From: Denitratisoma sp.
GTDB taxonomy: Bacteria > Pseudomonadota > Gammaproteobacteria > Burkholderiales > Rhodocyclaceae
Length of the DNA stretch: 64,000 nucleotides
Direction of reading: 5' to 3'
Assembly (NCBI GenBank): GCA_032027165.1
Contig: JAVSMO010000001.1
Coordinates: forward strand, 2,988,531-3,052,530
Shown here: positions 29,320-37,900 of the stretch, one piece after another
Position numbering within the stretch: the stretch's first letter is position 1
How the letters are laid out: each line of letters starts with the position of its first letter
The notes under the pieces: generated by a model
Told to the model about the DNA's origin: nothing
Databases searched by the model: none
What the model saw: the letters and a program-made list of their open reading frames with translations, nothing else
Position numbers and translations under genes: made by a program

Positions 29320-30111
29320 ATGCTCACCTATCCCCACATCGACCCCATCGCCTTCTCCCTCGGCCCGCTCTCGGTGCGCTGGTACGGGCTGATGTACCTC
29401 GCCGGCTTCGTCGCCTTTGTGATGCTCGGACGCCGGCGCATCGCGCGCCGGCCCGACCTGAAGTGGACGGCGAAGGACATCGACGACCTGCTCTTCTACG
29501 GCGTGCTCGGCGTGGTGATCGGCGGGCGGCTCGGGCAGGTGCTGTTCTACGAGCCGGCGCACTACCTCGCCAACCCGCTGGAGATCCTCGCCGTCTGGAA
29601 GGGCGGCATGAGCTTCCACGGCGGCTTCCTCGGCGTGCTGGCGGCACTGACTTTGTATGCGCGCAAGAAGAAGCTCGCCTGGTTCGCGGTGATGGACTTC
29701 ATCGCGCCGCTGGTGCCGCCCGGGCTCGGCTTCGGCCGCCTCGGCAACTTCATCAACGGCGAGCTGTGGGGGCGCGCCGCCGATCCCGCGCTGCCCTGGG
29801 CGATGGTGTTCCCGCACGTCGACGCCATCGCGCGCCACCCCTCCCAGCTGTACCAGGCCTTCCTCGAGGGCGTCGTATTCTTCGCCGTGCTGTGGTGGTT
29901 CTCTGCGAAGCCGCGCGCACTGGGCGCGGTGTCGGCGGTGTTCCTCATCGGCTACGGCGCGGTGCGCTTCGTCGCCGAATTCTTCCGCGAGCCCGACGCC
30001 GGCATCTTCGGCCTCAGCTACACGATCAGCATGGGCCAGTGGCTGTCACTGCCGATGATCGCCGCCGGCGTGGCGATGCTGGTCTGGGCGAAGAAAGCTG
30101 CGTCCAAGTAG
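29320..30111 (+). CDS. lgt: Prolipoprotein diacylglyceryl transferase
   Basis: 263 residues with seven membrane helices. Catalytic and signature motifs [16 protein letters not shown] and [14 protein letters not shown] are intact. It transfers diacylglycerol from phosphatidylglycerol to the lipobox cysteine of prolipoproteins; several are encoded here. Divergent from the toxin-antitoxin pair. A long hairpin starts at its stop codon. Confidence 0.96.
   Translation: MLTYPHIDPIAFSLGPLSVRWYGLMYLAGFVAFVMLGRRRIARRPDLKWTAKDIDDLLFYGVLGVVIGGRLGQVLFYEPAHYLANPLEILAVWKGGMSFHGGFLGVLAALTLYARKKKLAWFAVMDFIAPLVPPGLGFGRLGNFINGELWGRAADPALPWAMVFPHVDAIARHPSQLYQAFLEGVVFFAVLWWFSAKPRALGAVSAVFLIGYGAVRFVAEFFREPDAGIFGLSYTISMGQWLSLPMIAAGVAMLVWAKKAASK
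29631..29654 (+). repeat. Dispersed bipartite motif, copy 5
   Basis: CGGCGT-N9-ACTGACTTT, with one mismatch in the first part. Sense orientation in lgt, encoding GVLAALTL. Confidence 0.6.
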
Positions 30112-30149
30112 CTTTACGGATTGGCGATTGCATCGTCAATCTGTAAAGC
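30111..30149. terminator. Long hairpin at the lgt stop codon
   Basis: Arms GCTTTACGGATTG and CAATCTGTAAAGC match in 12 of 13 positions, extended inside by CGAT and ATCG around a TGC loop. There is no T tract behind it on either strand, so a rho-independent terminator is uncertain; it may be an mRNA 3' end stabiliser or a boundary of the low-GC island. Confidence 0.5.
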
Positions 30150-30177
30150 GCATCCAAGCAGAATCAGGCCCGCAGGG

Positions 30178-30201
30178 AAAGTCAGTCGCTGTGATACGGC
30201 G
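30178..30201 (-). repeat. Dispersed bipartite motif, copy 6
   Basis: Read on the minus strand, perfect CGCCGT-N9-ACTGACTTT. It lies in the intergenic DNA between lgt and the low-GC island. The remaining 30202-30264 shows no gene. Confidence 0.75.
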
Positions 30202-30264
30202 AGGATGCAGGTTAGCGGAAGCTATTGACCCCGAGCAGTCAGTCGGCTGTATATAACAGCAGTC

Positions 30265-30327
30265 ATTCAACGCCCAAGTTCTGCTGCCGTGACGCTTCAG
30301 CGCCGATTTAAGGGCGCCGTGTTAGCT
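30265..30327 (-). repeat. attC-like integron recombination site at the 3' end of the HerA-type gene
   Basis: On the minus strand the 63-base segment begins AGCTAAC (R'' consensus RYYYAAC with one mismatch) and ends GTTGAAT (a full match to GTTRRRY). Partially complementary inner boxes are GCGCCC and GGGCG, with a central CGCT-GA-AGCG stem. The ATPase stop codon TAA sits inside the R'' box, as in many gene cassettes. No integrase gene is in the window. Detected by eye; the central pairing is imperfect. Confidence 0.4.
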
Positions 30328-32406
30328 GACGTTTTCGTTTGGCTCGTTAATTTCTGGAACTTGAAAGATCATAGGCGTACCGCTGCTAAATGCTTTCCCA
30401 ACCGCGATTGCGTGTCGCGACTTTAGGCGCGTGAGGGTCGCAAGGTAATCAGGTCCCATATGATTGGCAAGAAAATCAGCGCTTGTCTTGTCGAACTGCT
30501 GGAACGCGACTACCGAATTACATTGAGTCAGTACCGTCTTTGACACGTTGGCAGTACGTTGCGCGATAACCATAAATCCAACACCGTATTTTCGTCCTTG
30601 TAGGGCGATTTGACTGATGCTGTTGACGACTGTACTCGACCGCTTATCTTCGACACCTAGAAAATTCCATTCGGGGACTACTGTGTGAGCCTCCTCGAGA
30701 ACCACACAAATTCTTCTTCCTTGAAATGCTTTCTCCTTGGCCAATTGAAATAGTGTCTTAAAGAACCACTTCGTAAACTCAAGGATACCTGTGGAATTCG
30801 TTACGTCAGGCAGTTCAAATAAAACTGCCTTTCGGTCGTCACCGACAAATGCTTCTATCGCGTGCCGAAAGCCCTGATTTAAGGTTTGTTCGCACCTTGC
30901 GATTAGGGCCTTGTCTCTCTTATTAGCAAACTCATCCAGTTGGGTGCCTATCTGGTCAATCGCCGCAAAGAGATCCGAGCCGGTCTTATCGTCGACCAGG
31001 GTTCCTCCAACAATATCGACAAGTCGCTGGCTGTACTCGTTGGTGAAGTCGACGCATATTACTTTGGTGCCGTGGTCCGCAATCTGGCGAACCAAGTTTC
31101 GCGCAAAGACCGATTTCCCAGACCCAGTAACACCCAATATTGCAAGGTGGTGTGTTACTGCAGATTCAAGATCAATGAAAACTGGAAATCGAGTTCCTGG
31201 CACATTGCCAATTTTGTATTCATTCGCCTGTGGCTCCGGCACCTCAACGGGACTTGCCTTTACAACAGGGGAGTTCATGACTGGAACCCAACCGAATCTA
31301 TCAAAACGTCTAGTGGCAGGGTTCCAGACTCCCAGTTGGACCGCCTCCCCAACTATCATTCCTGCTTCGTCCCGTGACTCGAGTCGCTCGGTCTCCGTAA
31401 TTCCCTCTACGACTTGATACAACACTCGGAGATTGCGAGTTTCAACTTCAACCAACTCTCCTTCCTCGACTGGTACTTGGAAGGCATACTCGAATTTTAT
31501 TTTTTGTATATCGGATCCCTCGCTTAGCGTGCCAACCAACGTTTGAAGCAACTGAATATCTTCCTTGGGTTCGAGTTTGTAAACTGCGGCATCCATTATT
31601 TGCTCGGGTTTTGTTGTTTTCTCGCTTAGTTCGGCGAATGTGTTGCTTGTCAGAATCCTGAGCCATCGTTGTTGATTCAGTTGGTATGTATCAAGGACTA
31701 AGCCGGTAATCCACGCCCCTTCTTTTACCGCCTTGGAGGAAAACCCGACGAGGTCGAAACGCTTAGTAGAAGGAGAGTCGGGAAACGTGCGGGCCAGAAA
31801 CGCGCTGTCCGATTGAACACTGAATATCTCTGCAACAACATCTTCGGGTCTTGCTGCGGGAAGACGAAATAGACGTAGGACCTTGGCCGGATCAACGGCA
31901 AGGAGCACACCCGCGTAGATCAACAGAATAACGAATAGCGTCGATTGGTTGTCCACATAGAACAGTGCGGTCACAACAAAGACGGAAAACCAAATAAGAC
32001 GGCCATTTCCGAGCGTAATAGAGATCGTGTAGAGCGCCTTGGAAACCCTGTTTGTGGTCGCGGACGCAGATCGATTCTGATCTAGCAGCAATAGTGACAA
32101 TAGAGAGAGAATCAGAAACACAGCGCTGTATGACCACAGTGCCCAGTACCACCCGCCAGTTTCGGCAAGGATCGGATGAACGGGCGATATGAGCAGCAAT
32201 ACAGAGATAGCTGAGGCTACTACATCGGTCGGACGAGTAAAGTAGTGTTCTGCGAGAAGGGTGACAAATGAAAGCATCACTAAGGCGGAAAACACCACGA
32301 CCGCCCGGTCGCCCATCGCGATTATTGGGCTTCGATTAAGCCAATAGACGATCCCGAGGAGGAGCATCGTGCCAAGAAAGATCGTTATGCGTTGTCCTTT
32401 TGTCAT
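30322..32406 (-). CDS. Membrane-anchored HerA/FtsK-superfamily ATPase (DUF87)
   Basis: About 694 residues from ATG 32406; a GTG three codons upstream or ATG 32457 are possible and no strong ribosome site decides. Six hydrophobic helices occupy roughly the first 170 residues. A beta-rich region with an SPVEVPEPQANEYKIGNVPGT boundary follows, then a HerA-type ATPase: Walker A GVTGSGKS (about residue 425), Walker B VVLEEAHT (about 570), and a sensor-like FMVIAQRTANVSK. Base composition is far lower in G+C than its neighbours and codon use differs, indicating horizontal transfer. No nuclease partner (NurA, SIR2, DUF4297) is adjacent. HerA-type pumps occur in DNA repair, conjugation and phage defence; the role here is unknown. 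Confidence 0.82.
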   Translation of the reverse strand: MTKGQRITIFLGTMLLLGIVYWLNRSPIIAMGDRAVVVFSALVMLSFVTLLAEHYFTRPTDVVASAISVLLLISPVHPILAETGGWYWALWSYSAVFLILSLLSLLLLDQNRSASATTNRVSKALYTISITLGNGRLIWFSVFVVTALFYVDNQSTLFVILLIYAGVLLAVDPAKVLRLFRLPAARPEDVVAEIFSVQSDSAFLARTFPDSPSTKRFDLVGFSSKAVKEGAWITGLVLDTYQLNQQRWLRILTSNTFAELSEKTTKPEQIMDAAVYKLEPKEDIQLLQTLVGTLSEGSDIQKIKFEYAFQVPVEEGELVEVETRNLRVLYQVVEGITETERLESRDEAGMIVGEAVQLGVWNPATRRFDRFGWVPVMNSPVVKASPVEVPEPQANEYKIGNVPGTRFPVFIDLESAVTHHLAILGVTGSGKSVFARNLVRQIADHGTKVICVDFTNEYSQRLVDIVGGTLVDDKTGSDLFAAIDQIGTQLDEFANKRDKALIARCEQTLNQGFRHAIEAFVGDDRKAVLFELPDVTNSTGILEFTKWFFKTLFQLAKEKAFQGRRICVVLEEAHTVVPEWNFLGVEDKRSSTVVNSISQIALQGRKYGVGFMVIAQRTANVSKTVLTQCNSVVAFQQFDKTSADFLANHMGPDYLATLTRLKSRHAIAVGKAFSSGTPMIFQVPEINEPNENVS

Positions 32407-32458
32407 AGCATTCACGGCTCCCGTTCGATAGCAGCTAATGTGAGGCGGACCGACCAAG

Positions 32459-32499
32459 TGACGGGGAAAAATTGCGTCATGACGGAAAGAATTGCGTCA
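32459..32499. repeat. Tandem repeat of a TGACGG...AATTGCGTCA unit
   Basis: Two adjacent units, 21 bases at 32459-32479 and 20 bases at 32480-32499, share TGACGG, an A-rich stretch and ATTGCGTCA. Each unit starts TGACG and ends CGTCA, so each is a partial inverted repeat. They resemble the multiple terminal repeats of IS21-type elements (from memory, unverified) or paired operators for the ATPase gene that starts about 50 bases away. Confidence 0.55.
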
Positions 32500-32675
32500 C
32501 GATCTCAATAAGTGGGGTTAAGCGAAGGAAGTATGCCGCCGATTCTGGGTATCAGCAATGCCCTTTGCATGATGGAATGGCTACTTATGAGGAGAGTGGA
32601 CAATGCCTGCTCTTGGCCGAATGCGACCTTCGATGTATCCGTGAACGGACAGCGCGTCGGATCCTACCGCAGCGT
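32500..32675. other. Gene-poor relict DNA behind the hydrogenase operon
   Basis: No convincing reading frame. Codon pattern is absent and the segment reads like decayed mobile-element or spacer DNA. It lies where hydrogenase operons usually continue with maturation genes. Confidence 0.5.
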
Positions 32676-34439
32676 TCAAACCACCTTGACCTCGAACCCC
32701 TCGCCTTCTTCGTCGGTGAGATGCACCGCGCAGGCGAGGCACGGATCGAAGCTGTGGATGGTGCGCAGCACTTCGAGGGGCTGCTTGGGGTCGTGGATGG
32801 CGTGGCCGGCGAGCGCGGCTTCGTAGGCGCCGGGCTTGCCGTCGGGGTCGCGCGGGCCGGCGTTCCAGGTGCTCGGCACGACGCACTGGTAGTTGGCGAT
32901 CTTCTCGTTCTCGATGACGATCCAGTGGGCGAGGCCGCCGCGCGGCGCTTCCATGAAGCCGACGCCCTTGGCGCTCTTCGGCCACGATGACGGCTCCCAC
33001 AGGGTTTCGTTGAAGGTGTCGACGTCGCCGCCCTTGATGTTGGCGACGAGCTGGTCGTACCAGCCCTGCATGGCGTCGACCAGCAGCTTGGTTTCCAGCG
33101 TGCGCGCCGCCGTGCGGCCGAGCGACGAGAACAGCGCCTGCACGGGGAGATCGAGTTGCTTCAGCGTGGCGCCGACCAGTTCCTTCGTCGGCGCGTGGCC
33201 CGTGGCGTAGAGCATCAGCACGCGCGCCAGCGGGCCGACTTCCATCGCGCTGCCTTTCCAGCGCGGCGACTTCAGCCAGGAGTAGGCCTGCTCCACCGGC
33301 AGCTGCTGGAAGGGCGGCTTGGGGCCGCTGTAGTTGAGCTTCGTCTCGCCCTGGTAGGGATGCAGGCCCTTCGTCTTGCCGCCGGCGTAGTCGTACCAGG
33401 AATGCGCGACGTATTCCTGCACCTGGTCCTCGGCATTGAGGTCGACCTCGTGCACCTTCGACAGGTCGCGGTTGAGGATGGCGCCGCGCGGGAAGAAAAA
33501 GCCCGAGGGATCATTCATGCCTTTCGAGGGCAGGTCGCCGAAGGTCATGAAGTTGCCCAGCCCCTCGCCCTGCTTGAACCAATCCTTGTAGAAGCCGGCG
33601 ATGGCCAGCGTGTCGGGCACGTAGACCTGGTCGACGAACTCGCGCATCGACTGGATCACCGACTGGATGCGCTGCAGGCCGGTGACGTCGAGCGCGGTGC
33701 CGCCCTGGCCGCCGCGGTAGTGCGGCCCCTTGCCCCGGCCGGGGTGGTCCGGCCAGATGCTGATGGCGACCGGCACGCCGCCGACGACGAAATTCGGGTG
33801 CGGGTTCTTGCCGCCGAGGATCGTGTGCAGCGCCACCACCTCGCGCTGCCAGGCGAGCGCGTCGAGGTAGTGCGCCACCGCCATCAGGTTGGCTTCCGGC
33901 GGCAGCTTGTAGGCGGGATGGCCCCAGTAGCCGTTGCGGAAGAGGCCGAGCTGGCCGCTGTCGACCTGCTTCTTCAGTTTCGCCTGCACGTCGGCGAAAT
34001 AGCCGGGCGAGGACTTCGCGTACTTCGACAGCGACTGCGCCAGCGCGGCGGTGGCCTTCGGGTCGGCCTTCAGCGCGGAGACCACGTCCACCCAGTCGAG
34101 CGCGTGCAGGTGGTAGAAATGCATGACGTGGTCGTGGATGTACTGGGCGCCGATCATCAGGTTGCGGAGCAGCTCGGCGTTGGGCGGGATGCGGATCTTC
34201 AGCGCGTCCTCGACGGCGCGCACCGAGGCGATGGCATGCACCAAGGTGCACACGCCGCAGATGCGCTGGGCGAAGGCCCAGGCGTCGCGCGGGTCGCGCC
34301 CGCGCAGGATGACCTCGATGCCGCGCACCATGGTGCCGGAGGAGTAGGCCGCCTCGATGGCGCCGTCCTTCATCTGCGCCTCGATGCGCAGGTGGCCCTC
34401 GATGCGGGTGATCGGGTCGATGACCAGGCGTTCAGACAT
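32676..34439 (-). CDS. hynL: [NiFe] hydrogenase large subunit, Isp (group 1e) type
   Basis: 587 residues. N-terminal RIEGH, proximal metal-site motif RICGVCT, and C-terminal DPCLACAVH give the four cysteines of the NiFe centre. Fourteen residues follow the last His, the extension normally removed by a maturation protease. It oxidises or produces H2 in the periplasm with the Tat-exported small subunit. Gene order hynS-isp1-isp2-hynL, with the large subunit last, is characteristic of Isp-type enzymes as in Thiocapsa. The start overlaps the isp2 stop by 8 bases. No maturation protease or hyp genes follow within the window. Confidence 0.93.
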   Translation of the reverse strand: MSERLVIDPITRIEGHLRIEAQMKDGAIEAAYSSGTMVRGIEVILRGRDPRDAWAFAQRICGVCTLVHAIASVRAVEDALKIRIPPNAELLRNLMIGAQYIHDHVMHFYHLHALDWVDVVSALKADPKATAALAQSLSKYAKSSPGYFADVQAKLKKQVDSGQLGLFRNGYWGHPAYKLPPEANLMAVAHYLDALAWQREVVALHTILGGKNPHPNFVVGGVPVAISIWPDHPGRGKGPHYRGGQGGTALDVTGLQRIQSVIQSMREFVDQVYVPDTLAIAGFYKDWFKQGEGLGNFMTFGDLPSKGMNDPSGFFFPRGAILNRDLSKVHEVDLNAEDQVQEYVAHSWYDYAGGKTKGLHPYQGETKLNYSGPKPPFQQLPVEQAYSWLKSPRWKGSAMEVGPLARVLMLYATGHAPTKELVGATLKQLDLPVQALFSSLGRTAARTLETKLLVDAMQGWYDQLVANIKGGDVDTFNETLWEPSSWPKSAKGVGFMEAPRGGLAHWIVIENEKIANYQCVVPSTWNAGPRDPDGKPGAYEAALAGHAIHDPKQPLEVLRTIHSFDPCLACAVHLTDEEGEGFEVKVV

Positions 34440-35703
34440 GTTTGTCTTCCTCGTCGAGGTGCTCGGCGACCAGCTCGGTGAGGCCGAGCATCTCGATGTC
34501 CATGTGGTAGTGCTCCAGCGCCTCCTCCATGACGACGCGGCAGTTGGCGCAGGCCGTCACCATGGTCTTCACGCCGAGTTCCTCGATCTGCGCCTTCTTG
34601 CGCTTGAAGGAAGTCAGTCGCAGCGGCTCGGCGCGCTCGTTGGCGGAGACGCCGCCCCCGCCGCCGCAGCACCAGTTCATGGTGCCGGTCTCCTTCATCT
34701 CGCGGAACTGCGGCGCGAGCTGGTTGAGCAGCGTGCGCGGTTGTTCGTACACGCCGCCGCGGCGCGAGATCTGGCAGGGGTCGTGGTAGGTGAGCGGCTG
34801 GTCGAGCGTGCCCTTCAGCTTCAGCTTGCCGGCGCGGCGCAGGTCGTCGAGCACCTCGAGGATGTGCTTCACCTCGAAGCCGAAGGGCCGGCCCATCAGG
34901 TTCGGCCCCTCCCAGCGGATGGCGCTGTAGGCATGGCCGCATTCCGGGCTGATGACGCATTTCACCTTGAGCTGCTCGGCGGCGCCGACGATGCGGCCGA
35001 CCAGCTCGCGGGCGAGGTCGGAGGCGCCGATCTGGATGCCGCTGTTGGTGGCCTCGTAGGCGTGGTCGGCCAGCGTCCATGTCGCGCCGGCCCGGTTGAG
35101 GATGCGGCCGACGGCGCCGAGGTATTCCGGGTAGTTGAGGATCTCCCACGACGACATCAGCACCAGGTAGTCGGCATTCTCGCGGTTCACCGGCACCTCG
35201 AAGCCGAACTCCTTCTGCACGCGCTTGATCGTCGCTTCCACCGTGGCCCACTTCACGCCGGCCGGGCTGCCGCTCTGGATGGCGCGCTTGGTGGCGGTGA
35301 CCAGGCCTTCCGGCGCGTGGCCGGCGGCTGTCATGCCCTCTCGCATCTTGCGCACCATGTAGGCGATGTCGTTGCCGACCGGGCAGACCATCGAGCAGCG
35401 GCCGCACAGGGTGCAGGAGTCGTAGACCAGCGGGCTCCACTCGGCCAGCTCGGCGTCGGTGACGGGCTTCGCCAGGCCGACCAGCTTCGCCAGCCTGCCG
35501 AGCAGGGTGTACTCCTGCTGCCAGGCGCGGCGCAGCGGCTCCAGCTTGTGGATCGGCGTGTACTTCGGGTCGCCGGTCTCGGTGTAGAACAGGCAGGCCT
35601 CGGCGCACAGGCCGCAATGCACGCAACTCGAGAAGAAGCTGGCGACGGGCGCGTCGAGCACTTCCTTGAAGGCGTTCATGCCGCGTTCGAACGTTGCGCT
35701 CAT
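34432..35703 (-). CDS. isp2: Isp2: HdrD-like Fe-S protein of the hydrogenase complex
   Basis: 423 residues. The N-terminal part has two 4Fe-4S sites (CVHCGLCAEACLF and CTLCGRCSMVCPVG). The C-terminal half has two CCG-type domains, with PECGHAYS, DPCQISRRGG, WCCGGGGG and TACANC. These are the features of heterodisulfide reductase subunit D, and Isp2 is thought to pass electrons between the hydrogenase and Isp1 or a cytoplasmic acceptor. Coupled to isp1 by an ATGA overlap. A motif copy lies in it in sense orientation at 34610-34633. Confidence 0.9.
   Translation of the reverse strand: MSATFERGMNAFKEVLDAPVASFFSSCVHCGLCAEACLFYTETGDPKYTPIHKLEPLRRAWQQEYTLLGRLAKLVGLAKPVTDAELAEWSPLVYDSCTLCGRCSMVCPVGNDIAYMVRKMREGMTAAGHAPEGLVTATKRAIQSGSPAGVKWATVEATIKRVQKEFGFEVPVNRENADYLVLMSSWEILNYPEYLGAVGRILNRAGATWTLADHAYEATNSGIQIGASDLARELVGRIVGAAEQLKVKCVISPECGHAYSAIRWEGPNLMGRPFGFEVKHILEVLDDLRRAGKLKLKGTLDQPLTYHDPCQISRRGGVYEQPRTLLNQLAPQFREMKETGTMNWCCGGGGGVSANERAEPLRLTSFKRKKAQIEELGVKTMVTACANCRVVMEEALEHYHMDIEMLGLTELVAEHLDEEDKHV
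34610..34633 (-). repeat. Dispersed bipartite motif, copy 7
   Basis: Minus strand: CGCCGA-N9-ACTGACTTC, with one mismatch in each part. Sense orientation inside isp2. Confidence 0.65.
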
Positions 35704-36359
35704 GACGCCACTCCTTTGCGGCCGAAGATGTCGCCGTTGTACCAGCGCGAGACGAAGACGCTGACGGTGTGGAAGAGCTTGGTGAAGGGCAGCGCCACCA
35801 GCAGCAGCTCGACCGAGAGGATGTGCAGGGCCAGCGCCAGCGTGTAGTCGATGAGCAGGTGGTGGAAGGCAAGGTAGCCCGTCGCCAGCGGCAGGAAGGT
35901 GAGCAGCCAGGCGAGGTAGTCCTGGAAGCCGGAGAGGAAGCGCTTCACCGGATTGGCGAGCCGGCTCGCCAGCACCGCGATCAGGGCGAGGAGGGCCGCC
36001 ACGGCGGCGATGTCGATCACCTGCGTCGGCAGCCCGGGCCAGCTGATGCCGAACAGGCCGCGCACCAGTTCGATGTGCGGCACGAAGAAGAACAGCGTGA
36101 CGGCGAAGCCGAGGTGGAAGACGTAGCCGCCGATGTAGGTGACCGGCGCGCGCTTCATCATGCCCGGCGGCGGCAGCGAGCGGCTGACGATGGTGCGCCA
36201 GCCGCTGCCGGGACTGTGCTCGCGCGGTTTGGAGAGGTCCGCCTTGCGGCCGAGGCCGAAGATCTCGAACAGGCGCAGCAGGATGCCGAAGGCGCAGACG
36301 GCCAGCGCGATCGACAGCCCCGGCCCGCGCGCCCAGGTGAGCAGTTCAAGCGCGCTCAT
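35700..36359 (-). CDS. isp1: Isp1: NarI-like membrane cytochrome b of the hydrogenase complex
   Basis: 219 residues with five to six helices. Candidate haem-ligand histidines lie in YVFHLGF, FHHLLIDY and LALHILSVE; the topology is that of the NarI/HdrE cytochrome b family. It should carry electrons between the periplasmic hydrogenase and Isp2 or quinone. ATG 36359 overlaps the hynS stop by 4 bases. The pair isp1-isp2 between the structural genes is diagnostic of this hydrogenase group. Confidence 0.9.
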   Translation of the reverse strand: MSALELLTWARGPGLSIALAVCAFGILLRLFEIFGLGRKADLSKPREHSPGSGWRTIVSRSLPPPGMMKRAPVTYIGGYVFHLGFAVTLFFFVPHIELVRGLFGISWPGLPTQVIDIAAVAALLALIAVLASRLANPVKRFLSGFQDYLAWLLTFLPLATGYLAFHHLLIDYTLALALHILSVELLLVALPFTKLFHTVSVFVSRWYNGDIFGRKGVAS

Positions 36360-37450
36360 TTGGCTTTCTCCAGGTCGTCGACCGTCACCTTCTGATGCGC
36401 CGCTTGCGCCGACTTCTTCGCCGCGCGGTTGCGCATCGCCATGGCGGCGCCGGCGATGGCGCCGCCGGCCGCCGCCGCGCCGACCATCATCTGCACCGGC
36501 GCGATGGGCATCGACAGCGGCTTGTAGAGCGGCCCCATGTCCCAGAAGCCCGGCTCCGAGCAGCCGATGCAGCCGTGGCCGGACTGGATCGGGAAGCTCA
36601 CGCCCTGGTTCCATTTGGTGGTGGCGCAGGCGTTGTAGGTGACCGGCCCCTTGCAGCCGAGCTTGAACAGGCACCAGCCCTTGCGCGCGCCCTCGTCGTC
36701 GAAGGTCTCGGCGAACTTGCCCTGGTCGTAGAAGGGGCGGCGGTAGCAGCGGTCGTGGATGCTCTCGCCGTAGAACACCTTGGGCCGGCCCTGCGCATCG
36801 AGCTCCGGCAGAGTGGCGAAGGTGAGGAAATGCGCCAGCACGCCGGTGATCACCACCGGGATCGGCGGGCAGCCGGGCACGTTCATCACCGGCTTGTCCT
36901 TGACGATCGCCGAGACCGGCACGGCGCCGGTCGGGTTCGGCAGCGCGGCGGGCAGGCCGCCGTAGGCCGCGCAACTGCCCACCGCGATCACCGCCGCGGC
37001 GCCGGCGGCGGTCTCCTTCAGCATGTCGAGGTTGCTGACGCCGGCGATGGTCGAGTAGCCGGCATTGCCGAGCGGGATCGAGCCGTCCACGACAAGAAGA
37101 TATTTGCCGTGGTTCTCGCGCATGGCCGCCTCGCGCGCGGCCTCGGCGGCCTCACCGGAGGCGGCCTGCAGGGTGTGGTGGTAGTCGAGCGAGATCTGTT
37201 CGAGGATCAGTCCCTCGATCGAGGGCGTGTGCGAGCGGGTGAGCGATTCGGTGCAGCCGGTGCATTCCTGGAAGGAGAGCCAGATCACCGAGGGCCGGCG
37301 GGCTTTTTCCAGCGCCGCGGCGATGGCCGGCACCATCGAGGGCGGCAGCGCCATCAGCGAAGCGGTGGTGGCGCAGAACTTGAGGAAGCCGCGGCGGCTG
37401 ATGCCTTGCCGTCGCAGGGTCTCGGCGATGGTCGGTCCGTCGAACGCCAT
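36356..37450 (-). CDS. hynS: [NiFe] hydrogenase small subunit with Tat signal and C-terminal anchor
   Basis: 364 residues. Twin-arginine motif SRRGFLKF (residues 18-25), then the cluster ligands ECTGCTES, GSCAAYGG and PGCPP, a medial/distal cluster region with DRCYRRP, KLGCKGP, NACAT and HGCIGCSEPGFWD, and a C-terminal hydrophobic helix (MMVGAAAAGGAIAGAAMAM) that would tie it to Isp1. GGGAGG lies upstream of ATG 37450. It is the second structural component of the periplasmic uptake hydrogenase and carries the large subunit through the Tat pathway. Confidence 0.94.
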   Translation of the reverse strand: MAFDGPTIAETLRRQGISRRGFLKFCATTASLMALPPSMVPAIAAALEKARRPSVIWLSFQECTGCTESLTRSHTPSIEGLILEQISLDYHHTLQAASGEAAEAAREAAMRENHGKYLLVVDGSIPLGNAGYSTIAGVSNLDMLKETAAGAAAVIAVGSCAAYGGLPAALPNPTGAVPVSAIVKDKPVMNVPGCPPIPVVITGVLAHFLTFATLPELDAQGRPKVFYGESIHDRCYRRPFYDQGKFAETFDDEGARKGWCLFKLGCKGPVTYNACATTKWNQGVSFPIQSGHGCIGCSEPGFWDMGPLYKPLSMPIAPVQMMVGAAAAGGAIAGAAMAMRNRAAKKSAQAAHQKVTVDDLEKAK

Positions 37451-37507
37451 GATGCCCTCCCTGGGAATGCATCGACGGCTGCCGGGGGGTGGCCGTCACT
37501 TCAGCGT

Positions 37508-37900
37508 TCAACTATTCTGCGCCTGCTCCAGTTTTTTTGCCAGCGCGGCGGCGGAATCGGCGACGTCCTCGGTCTGGCTCATCAGCAGCTCGGGCACGAA
37601 GGCGATTTCGACGAAGCGCGCCAGCGTCTCGCCGGCCTCGTTGCGGTGGGTCAGCAGCCAGACGCCGTGGAAGGCCGTCTCGCGCACGCTGCTCGGGCCG
37701 CCGGCGTTGATCGTCGCCTCGACCTCGCCTTCGCCCAGCGCGGCGAGCAGCTCGGCCTCGTCCTGCGGGCCCATCGGCAGGGCGCCGAGGTCGATCACCG
37801 TCGTCTCGCCCGACTCGAGCAGCCGCGCGAGGGCGTGGCGGACCTCGTTGAGGATCGGCAGCGCGTTGCCGTGCTCAGCGCCGGTATCGGTTGATGGCAT
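37508..37900 (-). CDS. HupH/HyaF-type hydrogenase expression protein, single-domain form
   Basis: 130 residues. It matches one HyaF C-terminal repeat: [48 protein letters not shown] and [23 protein letters not shown]. coli HyaF carries two such regions in about 285 residues, so this is a half-size version. The start ATG 37900 lies 26 bases inside pyrF and has GGAGAC at correct distance. Directly upstream of hynS, which supports a hydrogenase small-subunit maturation role. Confidence 0.8.
   Translation of the reverse strand: MPSTDTGAEHGNALPILNEVRHALARLLESGETTVIDLGALPMGPQDEAELLAALGEGEVEATINAGGPSSVRETAFHGVWLLTHRNEAGETLARFVEIAFVPELLMSQTEDVADSAAALAKKLEQAQNS

Noticed and set aside
30513..30527. 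GAGTCAGTA in the HerA gene as another copy of the dispersed motif
   Set aside because: The first part (GCCGT) is missing at the required distance, so it is a chance partial match.
30111..32675. The low-GC island as a prophage or complete transposon
   Set aside because: There is a single long gene, no integrase, transposase or phage structural gene, and no clear terminal inverted repeats enclosing it.
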